A stretch of 5,998 nt of DNA from Candidatus Zixiibacteriota bacterium (GTDB taxonomy: Bacteria > Zixibacteria > MSB-5A5 > UBA10806): positions 546-6,543 of the forward strand of contig DOTU01000014.1 in the NCBI GenBank assembly GCA_003520965.1. Reading direction: 5' to 3'. The notes beneath the pieces are model-generated. The model made no database searches. It was not told where the DNA came from and saw nothing but the letters and a program-made list of their open reading frames with translations. A program made the translations under genes and the position numbers. Each line of letters opens with the position of its first letter. Position 1 is the stretch's first letter. Positions 1-5,998 of the stretch are shown one piece after another.

Positions 1-1015
1 GATTCCTTACGCCGGCCAGAAGGGGCTTGAAAGCGAGGCCGCCAAATATCAAGCGGACATCGCCAGAGAGGATACCCGTCAGATCGAACTTGACCTTGCC
101 TCAGCTGCCCGTAACGCTTACTTGAGCCTTTACTATCGCCAGCAAGCTCTCAACTTTACTAAATCCCAGAGAGCGATTCAGAACGATATCGTTACAGCCT
201 CGATTAAAAAGCTCTCAACCGATCTGGCAACTCAGGCTGACGTTGCTGCCGCTCAGGCCGACCTGTGGCGTCTCGACGCTGATATACTTTCCTCGCAACA
301 GGAGATTGAGGCTTCTTTCAATGAGCTTTATGCCCTGATGGGTCAGGAGAGGCCAGCCTTTTTTCCTGCGCTTTCCGAGCCCCGATTTGAATCCATTCCG
401 AAAAACCTGGATGCCTGGCTCGCTGTTGCCTGGGATAATTATCCTCCACTCAAACGTTCCAGAAGCCAATCCGTTAGCTATTTTTACGCTGCCTCCGCCG
501 CGCAACGAATGCGGTGGCCGATGTTGGAGCTCGCCGCCAGTTACGGATTCCGGCAAACCGGACCGTATGATCCGATGACCGGGCAGGTCACGAAGCGCGA
601 CAATATGATCAGTTTCCAGGCTAATATCTCGCTTCCGATATTCTCATTCAAATCGCAGAATAAAATGGCCTCCTCTATGAACGCCATGAGATTGAGCGCT
701 GAGGCCGAATCAAATCAAGCCTGGCGCGATACCAAAGCGACTCTTCAAACCCTATTTTCCGGAAAAGATCGCCTAACTCAAAGCTTGAGTCTCTACAAAG
801 AGCGAATAATCCCCGCCGATGAGGATGCTTACAAAAGTGCTATGGCCGGTTATGCCTCGAACAAAGTGCCATTTACCAGCCTTTATAGCTACGCCATGAA
901 TATCTATCGAGATCGCCTGGCCGCCAATCAAATCGCCTATCAGCTGGCGCAAAACATGGTTCAGGCCGGTCAATATATTTTGAATCCCGACGAGTTGAAC
1001 ACAACAGATAAGTAG
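1..1015 (+). CDS. TolC-family outer membrane efflux channel (CusC-like), C-terminal part
   Basis: Outer-membrane channel of a tripartite metal efflux pump; three copies form a beta-barrel with a periplasmic alpha-helical tunnel that receives substrate from CusA through CusB. The frame is open from base 2 (first full codon) to TAG at 1013-1015, giving 337 residues, so roughly the first 100 residues of a usual 420-460 residue family member lie left of the window. Family signs: IPYAGQKGLESEAA at the left edge matches the PxxGK/Q-type signature before the first long helix; long Ala/Gln-rich helices follow; a second, related half starts near residue 147 (YPPLKRSR) with beta-strand segments around 175-215 (LELAASYGFRQ, ISFQANISLPIF) and a last helix pair with YASNKVPFTSL near 284-294. 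An apparent TTG start at 122 is internal to the open frame and not a real start. It lies 13 bases upstream of cusB, hence co-transcribed. CusC identity rests on the neighbours; the family call is firm. Confidence 0.9.
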   Translation, partial: IPYAGQKGLESEAAKYQADIAREDTRQIELDLASAARNAYLSLYYRQQALNFTKSQRAIQNDIVTASIKKLSTDLATQADVAAAQADLWRLDADILSSQQEIEASFNELYALMGQERPAFFPALSEPRFESIPKNLDAWLAVAWDNYPPLKRSRSQSVSYFYAASAAQRMRWPMLELAASYGFRQTGPYDPMTGQVTKRDNMISFQANISLPIFSFKSQNKMASSMNAMRLSAEAESNQAWRDTKATLQTLFSGKDRLTQSLSLYKERIIPADEDAYKSAMAGYASNKVPFTSLYSYAMNIYRDRLAANQIAYQLAQNMVQAGQYILNPDELNTTDK

Positions 1016-1016
1016 T

Positions 1017-1022
1017 AAGGAG
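1017..1022 (+). promoter_or_regulatory. Ribosome binding site of cusB
   Basis: AAGGAG lies 6 bases before the ATG at 1029 and just behind the TAG stop of the channel gene. It is a near-ideal Shine-Dalgarno site and fixes the cusB start at 1029 rather than at the later in-frame ATG at codon 28. Confidence 0.85.
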
Positions 1023-1028
1023 TACCAA

Positions 1029-2843
1029 ATGTCTGAAAACAACTATGATCCTACCGAGCACGAGCCATTGCCCGAGGGTAAAGAGGCGCCGCCGCCGCTC
1101 ACGCATGCTATGTCGATTGTGCGCTGGGTGATCCTCGTTGCCATGTCCCTTTTCGCGCTTGGGATGATCTTATCATCTATAGGATTTGCCCCCTGGGAAG
1201 CGCGCGCCGATAGCACCGTGCAGTATCACTGTCCGATGCATCCCACTTATATTTCAAATCAGCCCGGTGAATGCCCAATCTGCGGTATGAATCTGGTGCC
1301 GATCGATAAATCGGGCAAAGAGATCAAAACGACCAAAGCCAAAGCAGATACTAAAATCACAAAATCATCGGAAAAAGTAGATGCCATTCAATACACCTGT
1401 CCCATGCATCCCGAAGTCATTTCCGATAAGCCCGGTTCCTGCCCCAAGTGCGGAATGGATCTTGTCAAACAAATCATCATGGATTCAACCATGATAATGC
1501 CGGACTCTTCATCGATGCCGGCCAAAATATCCAAAGATATGCCTATGGAATCCCAAAAGGATGACAAGGCTGCCGTTATCTATGCTTGCCCGATGGACCC
1601 TGAAGTGACCTCCGAAAAGCCCGGACGCTGCCCCAAATGCGGTATGTTCTTAAAGCCCGTTTCCGTTGACACAAGCAAGTCAATGCCGATGCCAAAGGCA
1701 GAACCAGATAAAAGCGGCGAGATTCAAAGCATGCCCGGCATAGATATGTCAAACACTAACGATACAAGTATGGGAAAGGCGCCAGTTCCGGGACTGGTGC
1801 CTGTCACCATTGAGCCTGAGAGATTACAGCTTATTGGTGTGAAAACCGCCGAGGTTACCGAGCGCAATATCGGCGGTGCGATAAATATCGTTGGCTCTGT
1901 CACTTCCGACGAGAGCCGTATTAAAAATCTCACCACCCGCGTTAATGGCTGGGTGCAGGATCTTTATGTTGATAAAACCGGTCAGTATGTCGAGGCCGGA
2001 AAGCCGCTGCTTTCAATATACAGTCAGGAATTATATCAAGCCGAGCAGGATTATATCATTGCTCGTGATGCTATTAACGAAACCTCATCGGATTCGTCCT
2101 TAACTATTATGCGAAACCAAATATATTCGTCGGCTAACGATCGTTTGCGCTTGATGGGTCTATCTGAAAATCAAATAAACGAAATTGAAAAATTAGATTC
2201 TCCCAGCGAAAAACTAATGATAAAGAGCCCTTTCTCCGGTTATGTGCTTGTGAAAAATGTTCTGCCTGGCCAGTATCTTAGCCCCGATCAAAATCTATTT
2301 ACTATTGCCGATTTAAGCAAAGTCTGGGTTTTGGGTGATGTCTACGAGCAAGATATTGCTGGCATCCACGTAGGTCAGCGCGCCACAATGCACCTTACCG
2401 CTTTCTCCGGCGAGGATTTCGAAGGGGTAATCAATTATATTTATCCATCAATTTCAGAACAAACCCATACTCTGAAGATTAGAATTGAATTCGATAATCC
2501 CTCCAATCGCATCCGTCCCGGTATGTATGCCGAGATAAGTCTTGAAAGCGGCAACGGCCAGACGCTCTCCGTTCCCAGCGATGCTGTCCTCGATGGCGGC
2601 AACGAACAGTATGTTTTCGTCATTCACGATGGCATTCATTTTGAACCGCGTCTCGTTAAAACCGGCCACACCTCCGATGATTACACCGAAATCCTGAGCG
2701 GGCTTCATGCAGGGGAGAGGGTCGTCAGTAGCGCCAATTTTCTAATCGATTCCGAAAGCCGACTCAAAGCCGCCGTCGCCGGCATGTCGACAATGCCAGA
2801 CATGCCCGATATGCCGAAGACAGAACAAGGGACAGCGCGATGA
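1029..2843 (+). CDS. cusB: CusB-like periplasmic adaptor with three N-terminal heavy-metal-binding modules
   Basis: Membrane fusion protein linking the CusA pump to the outer-membrane channel; in E. coli CusB also binds Cu(I)/Ag(I) through N-terminal methionines and triggers transfer to CusA. Here 604 residues, versus about 400 in E. coli CusB; the excess is N-terminal. Order: cytoplasmic stretch 1-28; hydrophobic segment about 30-52, a signal anchor or signal peptide (ARA-DS at 58-62 could be a signal peptidase site); three CPMxP...CPxCGM modules (68-87, 124-143, 187-206); Met-rich linkers (150-173, 218-248); adaptor core from about 258 with a lipoyl-like half (VNGWVQDLYVDKTGQYVEAG, 305-324), a short helical hairpin (331-395), the second half (SPFSGYVLVKNVLPGQYL), a beta-barrel (430-510) and membrane-proximal domain (511-580). 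The tail ends in MSTMPDMPDMP. Its TGA stop overlaps ATG codons at 2840 and 2843. Cu/Ag specificity is inferred from the Met-rich sequence and the partner pump. Confidence 0.93.
   Translation: MSENNYDPTEHEPLPEGKEAPPPLTHAMSIVRWVILVAMSLFALGMILSSIGFAPWEARADSTVQYHCPMHPTYISNQPGECPICGMNLVPIDKSGKEIKTTKAKADTKITKSSEKVDAIQYTCPMHPEVISDKPGSCPKCGMDLVKQIIMDSTMIMPDSSSMPAKISKDMPMESQKDDKAAVIYACPMDPEVTSEKPGRCPKCGMFLKPVSVDTSKSMPMPKAEPDKSGEIQSMPGIDMSNTNDTSMGKAPVPGLVPVTIEPERLQLIGVKTAEVTERNIGGAINIVGSVTSDESRIKNLTTRVNGWVQDLYVDKTGQYVEAGKPLLSIYSQELYQAEQDYIIARDAINETSSDSSLTIMRNQIYSSANDRLRLMGLSENQINEIEKLDSPSEKLMIKSPFSGYVLVKNVLPGQYLSPDQNLFTIADLSKVWVLGDVYEQDIAGIHVGQRATMHLTAFSGEDFEGVINYIYPSISEQTHTLKIRIEFDNPSNRIRPGMYAEISLESGNGQTLSVPSDAVLDGGNEQYVFVIHDGIHFEPRLVKTGHTSDDYTEILSGLHAGERVVSSANFLIDSESRLKAAVAGMSTMPDMPDMPKTEQGTAR
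1224..1658 (+). repeat. Three tandem heavy-metal-binding modules (YxCPMxP...CPxCGM) within cusB
   Basis: Modules sit at residues 66-91, 122-146 and 185-210 (bases 1224-1301, 1392-1466, 1581-1658). Each has CPM(H/D)P, nine residues, then CPxCGM, the signature of the YHS-like heavy-metal-binding domain found on Cu P-type ATPases and CusB adaptors. Over the 20-residue core, modules 2 and 3 share 16 residues and modules 1 and 2 share 14, so 2 and 3 look like the more recent duplication, also at codon level. Linkers are Lys-rich (94-118) then Met-rich (150-173). Module 3 has Asp190 in place of the His of CPMHP. The two Cys pairs and the conserved Met/His would bind metal. They probably hold Cu(I)/Ag(I) in the periplasm for CusA (inference). 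Confidence 0.88.
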
Positions 2844-3094
2844 TGATTAATATCCAGTCATTGCGTGGAGTCCGGCAGCTGCCGGACGACGAAGCAATCC
2901 CCCCGAACGAAATTACCATTGTAGGCCAAAACCCCTTCGCGGTTTTGACAAACCAGCATGTAAATTTGTCATTGAGAGCGATTTGTGTCAACAAATCGCG
3001 CGGCAATCTGAATATCCCTTTAAGATTACTCTCGTATGGAAACTTTTTGGCTGCATTTGGCGGAATTGTATTTACTAAGGCTTATAATGATTAA
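2840..3094 (+). CDS. Doubtful 84-residue ORF bridging cusB and cusA
   Basis: Frame starts at ATG 2840, overlapping the cusB stop as ATGA, and ends at TAA 3092-3094, 8 bases inside cusA. I do not recognise the product. Its first third (SLRGVRQLPDDEAIP) and middle (SLRAICVNKSRGNLN) are translations of two copies of a dispersed hairpin repeat, which argues against a conserved protein. There is no signal peptide, convincing membrane segment or motif. No good Shine-Dalgarno site precedes it, but ribosomes ending on cusB could restart here. Any function is more likely to be carrying ribosomes through to cusA than the peptide itself (inference). Confidence 0.2.
   Translation: MMINIQSLRGVRQLPDDEAIPPNEITIVGQNPFAVLTNQHVNLSLRAICVNKSRGNLNIPLRLLSYGNFLAAFGGIVFTKAYND
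2843..2856 (+). repeat. Left copy of a 13-14 bp direct repeat at the cusB/cusA junction
   Basis: ATGATTAATATCCA at the end of cusB matches ATGATTAAATCCA at the present cusA start (3087-3099) except for one extra T; the first 8 bases are identical. Together they flank the hairpin-bearing segment and look like a duplicated target that contained the original cusA start codon. The duplication is seen; the insertion history is inferred. Confidence 0.6.
2857..2899 (+). repeat. Dispersed hairpin repeat, copy 1 (GTCATTGC...GCAATC)
   Basis: ATTGC (2860-2864) pairs with GCAAT (2894-2898), enclosing a perfect 18-bp palindrome GTCCGGCAGCTGCCGGAC (2870-2887). Read on the minus strand it is GATTGCTTCGTCG...CGCAATGAC, an arrangement I know from memory as a dispersed intergenic repeat in many bacterial genomes. 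No T-run follows on either strand, so it is not an intrinsic terminator. Confidence 0.75.
2927..2947. repeat. Hairpin between the two repeat copies
   Basis: CAAAACC (2927-2933) and GGTTTTG (2941-2947) form a 7-bp stem with a 7-base loop. GACAAA (2947-2952) and TTTGTC (2965-2970) just after could form a second, weaker stem. No T-run follows. Its role is unknown. Confidence 0.55.
2968..3008 (+). repeat. Dispersed hairpin repeat, copy 2 (GTCATTG...GCAATC)
   Basis: Same ends and orientation as copy 1, but a different core: GCGATTTGT (2978-2986), loop GTCA, ACAAATCGC (2991-2999), a perfect 9-bp stem. ATTG (2971-2974) and CAAT (3004-3007) close the outer stem. The cores of the two copies are unrelated in sequence but both are inverted repeats, as expected when structure is kept. 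Not a terminator, as no T-run follows. Confidence 0.7.
3077..3080 (+). promoter_or_regulatory. Likely ribosome binding site of cusA
   Basis: AAGG lies 6 bases before ATG 3087. It is weaker than the AAGGAG of cusB. It favours 3087 over the in-frame ATG at 3036, which has no such site upstream. Confidence 0.55.
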
Positions 3095-3099
3095 ATCCA
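3087..3099 (+). repeat. Right copy of the junction direct repeat, containing the cusA start codon
   Basis: ATGATTAAATCCA is the partner of 2843-2856. The distance between copies is 244 bases. The first three bases are the start codon of cusA. Confidence 0.6.
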
Positions 3100-5998
3100 T
3101 AATAGACTTCTGCGCCAGAAATAAAACTGTGGTCATCATCGCCACTCTTTTTGCTATTTTAGGCGCTTATTATTCTATAAAAAGTATCGCGCTCGATGCC
3201 ATACCTGATCTATCAGATACGCAGGTTATAATATATACCGATTGGATGGGTCGCAGCCCCGACCTCGTCGAAGACCAGGTCACATACCCCATTGTCTCCG
3301 CGCTCCTATCTGCTCCTCACGTTACCGCCGTACGCGGCTATTCGATGTTCGGCATGTCGTTTGTCTATATCATTTTCGAGGACGGCACTGATATGTACTG
3401 GGCTCGCAGCCGTGTCCTCGAATATATGAGCCAATTCCAGGGCAAGCTTCCGCAGGGCGTTTCTCCAATCCTTGGACCGGACGCGACCTCGATTGGTTGG
3501 GTATATCAATATGCTTTGACCGATACATCCGGCCATAATGACCTTGCCGATATCAGGACCTTTCAGGATTTCACCCTGCGTTACGCGCTTTCGTCTGTTC
3601 CTGGTGTAGCCGAGGTGGCCAGCATCGGAGGATATCAGAAGCAGTATCAGGTAGAGATCGATCCCGACCGGCTTCGCGCTTATAATATCTCTATTGGCGA
3701 TGTCACTCGGGCTATCCGCGCCAGCAACAACGATGTCGGCGGGCGTGTGATTGAAATGAGCGGCCGCGAGTATTACGTGCGCGGACAAGGATATATACGC
3801 GACCTCGAGGCCTTGCGCCAGGTCGGTGTCGGCCTCGGAGCGAACGGTACGCCGATTCTTCTGGGCAATATCGCCAAGATCAGTTTCGGACCCGATATCA
3901 GGCGCGGCGTGGGCGAGCTTGACGGTGTCGGCGAGGCTGTCGGCGGTATCGTCATCATGCGCCACGGTGAAAACGCTCTCGATGTTATCAAGCGGGTCAA
4001 AGATAAGATAACTGAGCTGAAGCCGAGTTTCCCAAGCGGAATCGAACTTAAGCCCGTATATGATCGAAGCAACCTTATAACTCGCGCCATAGATACCCTC
4101 AAGCATAGTTTGATTGAGGAAGGTATCGTTGTTGCCCTGATTATCTTTATTTTCCTGCTGCATTTCCGAAGTTCTCTCGTGCCAATTATCGCCTTGCCTG
4201 TCGCGGTGGGCCTGGCTTTTATCCCGATGTACTTTCTTAAGATCAACTCCAATATCATGAGCCTGGGAGGTATCGCCATTGCGATTGGAGCGATGGTTGA
4301 CGCCAGCATCGTCCTTGTGGAAAACGCTCATAAACGATTGGAAAAAGCCCCCCCGGGAGTGGACCGTAAGGAGGTCATCATTGCCGCTGCCAAAGAGGTT
4401 GGCCCGGCGATATTCTTCTCACTTCTGATTATCACAGTTGGATTTTTACCGATTTTCGCTCTCAATGGCCAGGGCGGACGGCTTTTCAAACCGCTGGCCT
4501 ACACCAAAACATTTGCCATGTTTTTCGCGGCTATCGTTTCGATTACCTTGGTTCCGGCCTTAATGACTCTCTTAATCCGCGGGAAAATCAAAAACGAATC
4601 GGAACATCCCATTTCAAAATTCCTGATCAGGATGTATAAACCATTTGTTTATGTAGCTCTTCGAAATCCAAAAACTACCATTGCCATCGGGCTCGCCGCG
4701 ATTATCGCCTCGATCCCCATGATTCCCAGAATCGGCTCGGAATTCATGCCGCCCTTAAATGAGGGCGATATTCTCTATATGCCAACTACCTTTCCTAATT
4801 TCTCAGTCGAGCAAGCCAGGCAGTATATGCAGTATCAGGATCGGGTGATAAAAAGCTTCCCCGAAGTGATTTCTGTCTATGGCAAAGCCGGAAAAGCAGA
4901 TACCCCGACCGATCCCGCGCCTCTTTCGATGCTTGAAACCATGGTTCAGCTCAAGCCGCGCAATGAGTGGCGTAAGATACATACTGATCGCTGGTACTCA
5001 GGCTGGGCGCCTGGATTTATCAAACCGATTTTTCATCCATTCTGGCCGGAGGACCGCACCATAACCTGGCAAGAACTGTTGGATAAATTCGATAACGCCA
5101 TGAAATTCCCCGGCTGGACTAACGCCTGGACCATGCCAATCAAAACCAGAATCGATATGCTTTCCACCGGCATTAGAACGCCAATCGGTATCAAGATTTT
5201 TGGTTCCGATTTAAATGAAATCGAAAAAATCGGCACTCAACTTGAAAAATCACTTTCGAAAATCCCCAGTACCCGAAGCGTTTACTCTGAGCGCAACACC
5301 GGTGGATATTTTATCGATATCATCCCTAATCGTGAAGCTATCGCCCGCTATGGGCTGACCATGAAGGACGTACAGGACGTTATCGAGACCGCCATAGGGG
5401 GGACGCCAATCGAGGTTGCCATCGAGGGCAGAAACCGTTTCACCATAAACGTCCGCTACCCGCGAGATTTGCGGCAGAATATCAAACGTCTCAAAGAAAT
5501 TCCCATAACCTTGCCCGCATCTGCTGGGGCCAATACGCCCGCATCTCCAATGGAAATGGGAAATATAGGAAAAGTTTCGCCCATGCTGGCCAGTACTGAC
5601 CTTGATGGAATCTACAACCCCTGGAGCGATGGCGCAGAGCTTGCTCAGATGAATCCCATGGGTGGCGGCTCAGGTGGAAACGATTCTCAAAACATGTCCG
5701 GCAGCTCACCATCATCAGCAGGAATGCAATCTTCTCAATCACCATCGATAATTAAAGGCTCAGCCCCCGCGAAAAGTTTCATCCCCGAAAACAGACCCAG
5801 TATCCCTTTGGGTCAGATTGCGGAGATTAAGATTACTACCGGCCCGCCCATGATCAAAGATGAGGCAGGCATGTTGGTTGGTTATGTTTATGTCGATATG
5901 GATCAGGCCAAGCGTGATATTGGAGGATATGTCAAAGAGGCCAAGAAGGTAGTGGCCAACGAAATCAAAATCCCGCCGGGATATTACCTCAAATGGAC
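3087..5998 (+). CDS. cusA: CusA-type heavy-metal RND pump (Cu(I)/Ag(I) efflux), 3' end outside window
   Basis: Inner-membrane proton-driven pump of the HME-RND family; it passes Cu(I)/Ag(I) to the outer-membrane channel with CusB. 970 complete codons are present; about 170 C-terminal residues (TM8-12) are missing. ATG 3087 gives MIKSIIDF, the usual family N-terminus; ATG 3036 in the same frame would add 17 atypical residues. Visible: TM1 about 14-32; porter region with DAIPDLSDTQV and VRGYSMFG; TM2-6 about 343-497 with GGIAIAIGAMVDASIVLVEN in TM4; TM7 about 530-547; second porter region after it. From memory of E. coli CusA, D405 is its proton-relay residue, and M565, M615 and M691 (YMP, LSMLET, IDMLSTG) match its substrate triad M573/M623/M672. 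Relay methionines M391, M403, M478 and M493 are also kept, while E. coli M410 is Leu here. Odd: a Met/Ser/Gly-rich insertion at 811-905. About 27 further residues at 632-658, rich in aromatics, are a variant I recall from many relatives. Confidence 0.95.
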   Translation, partial: MIKSIIDFCARNKTVVIIATLFAILGAYYSIKSIALDAIPDLSDTQVIIYTDWMGRSPDLVEDQVTYPIVSALLSAPHVTAVRGYSMFGMSFVYIIFEDGTDMYWARSRVLEYMSQFQGKLPQGVSPILGPDATSIGWVYQYALTDTSGHNDLADIRTFQDFTLRYALSSVPGVAEVASIGGYQKQYQVEIDPDRLRAYNISIGDVTRAIRASNNDVGGRVIEMSGREYYVRGQGYIRDLEALRQVGVGLGANGTPILLGNIAKISFGPDIRRGVGELDGVGEAVGGIVIMRHGENALDVIKRVKDKITELKPSFPSGIELKPVYDRSNLITRAIDTLKHSLIEEGIVVALIIFIFLLHFRSSLVPIIALPVAVGLAFIPMYFLKINSNIMSLGGIAIAIGAMVDASIVLVENAHKRLEKAPPGVDRKEVIIAAAKEVGPAIFFSLLIITVGFLPIFALNGQGGRLFKPLAYTKTFAMFFAAIVSITLVPALMTLLIRGKIKNESEHPISKFLIRMYKPFVYVALRNPKTTIAIGLAAIIASIPMIPRIGSEFMPPLNEGDILYMPTTFPNFSVEQARQYMQYQDRVIKSFPEVISVYGKAGKADTPTDPAPLSMLETMVQLKPRNEWRKIHTDRWYSGWAPGFIKPIFHPFWPEDRTITWQELLDKFDNAMKFPGWTNAWTMPIKTRIDMLSTGIRTPIGIKIFGSDLNEIEKIGTQLEKSLSKIPSTRSVYSERNTGGYFIDIIPNREAIARYGLTMKDVQDVIETAIGGTPIEVAIEGRNRFTINVRYPRDLRQNIKRLKEIPITLPASAGANTPASPMEMGNIGKVSPMLASTDLDGIYNPWSDGAELAQMNPMGGGSGGNDSQNMSGSSPSSAGMQSSQSPSIIKGSAPAKSFIPENRPSIPLGQIAEIKITTGPPMIKDEAGMLVGYVYVDMDQAKRDIGGYVKEAKKVVANEIKIPPGYYLKW
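5517..5801 (+). other. Met/Ser/Gly-rich insertion in the periplasmic part of CusA
   Basis: Residues 811-905 sit between IPITLP and IPLGQIAEIKITTGP, where E. coli CusA (from memory) has about six residues. The stretch holds seven Met (PMEM, SPML, AQMNPM, QNM, AGM), many Ser/Gly/Asn and no Cys or His. It looks disordered, with GGGSGG and SGSSPSSAG tracts. The flanking porter-domain strands are well conserved and the frame is unbroken, so it is a loop expansion rather than a frameshift. Confidence 0.8.

Noticed and set aside
122..124. TTG as the start of the first gene
   Set aside because: The frame is open to the left edge and the residues before it match the conserved TolC-family segment, so the gene is cut by the window, not started here.
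2870..2904. Palindrome after cusB as an intrinsic terminator
   Set aside because: It is followed by GACGAAGCAATCCCCCC, not a T-run, and the minus strand has none either; termination here would also cut off cusA.
2945..2973. Perfect TTGACA that could be a -35 box of an internal promoter before cusA
   Set aside because: At 16-18 base spacing the sequence is TGTCAT/GTCATT/TCATTG, not a -10 box. TTGACA is also partly explained by the hairpin stem.
2764..3006. 80-codon minus-strand frame across the cusB end and the repeats
   Set aside because: It overlaps cusB coding sequence and reads through the hairpin repeats; typical of spurious frames over such repeats.
3083..3088. TATAAT, a perfect -10 box, just at the cusA start
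   Set aside because: It overlaps the ATG, so the transcript would start inside the gene, and no -35 box is found at 16-18 bases upstream.
3306..4331. A 341-codon open frame on the minus strand inside cusA
   Set aside because: It lies entirely antisense to a well-conserved pump gene, its translation is hydrophilic with no recognisable motif, and no ribosome site or independent context supports it.
4348..4354. Run of seven C in cusA as a frameshift or phase-variable site
   Set aside because: The frame stays open and conserved on both sides in this sequence, so there is no sign of a shift.
4980..5060. About 27 extra Trp/Phe/Pro-rich residues in CusA between M615 and M691 relative to E. coli
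   Set aside because: From memory, this segment (YSGW...PFWPEDR-type) occurs in many CusA/CzcA-like pumps outside enterobacteria, so it is a known family variant.

Overview
The window is the inside of one plus-strand operon for a Gram-negative, tripartite RND-type copper/silver efflux pump, in the order outer-membrane channel, periplasmic adaptor, inner-membrane pump (cusC-like, cusB, cusA). The first gene enters from the left edge and the last runs off the right edge. No promoter, terminator, tRNA, rRNA, CRISPR array or transposase gene is visible. The organism must have an outer membrane, uses Shine-Dalgarno sites (AAGGAG before cusB), and has moderate GC content. Beyond that the taxonomy is open. 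An uncultured, non-enterobacterial Gram-negative lineage is my guess, because the protein architectures differ clearly from E. coli Cus.

Layout: bases 1-1015 carry the C-terminal three quarters of a TolC-family channel. After 13 bases comes cusB (1029-2843), an adaptor with three tandem heavy-metal-binding modules and methionine-rich linkers in front of the usual membrane-fusion-protein fold. Between the cusB stop and the cusA start lie 243 bases that hold at least three hairpins. Two of these belong to a dispersed repeat type (GTCATTG...GCAATC). cusA starts at 3087 and stays open to the window end (970 complete codons). It retains the substrate methionine triad (M565, M615, M691) and the proton-relay aspartate (D405), and it carries an unusual Met/Ser/Gly-rich insertion of about 90 residues (811-905).

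How the parts work together: CusA picks up Cu(I)/Ag(I) from periplasm or cytoplasm and drives export with proton influx, CusB bridges CusA to the channel, and the channel crosses the outer membrane. E. coli delivers metal with the separate chaperone CusF. None is seen here, and the metal-binding modules fused to CusB and the Met-rich loop of CusA may do that job in cis (inference).

The most interesting non-coding signal is the cusB-cusA junction. The sequence ATGATTAA(T)ATCCA occurs both at the cusB stop (2843) and at the present cusA start (3087). This suggests that a repeat-bearing segment of about 244 bp split an originally overlapping cusB/cusA junction and duplicated the start codon. The segment is open in the frame that starts at the cusB stop (ATGA overlap) and ends 8 bases into cusA, so it may still couple translation. 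I see no complete, wholly new system here. The novelty lies in the architecture of a known pump and in the junction.
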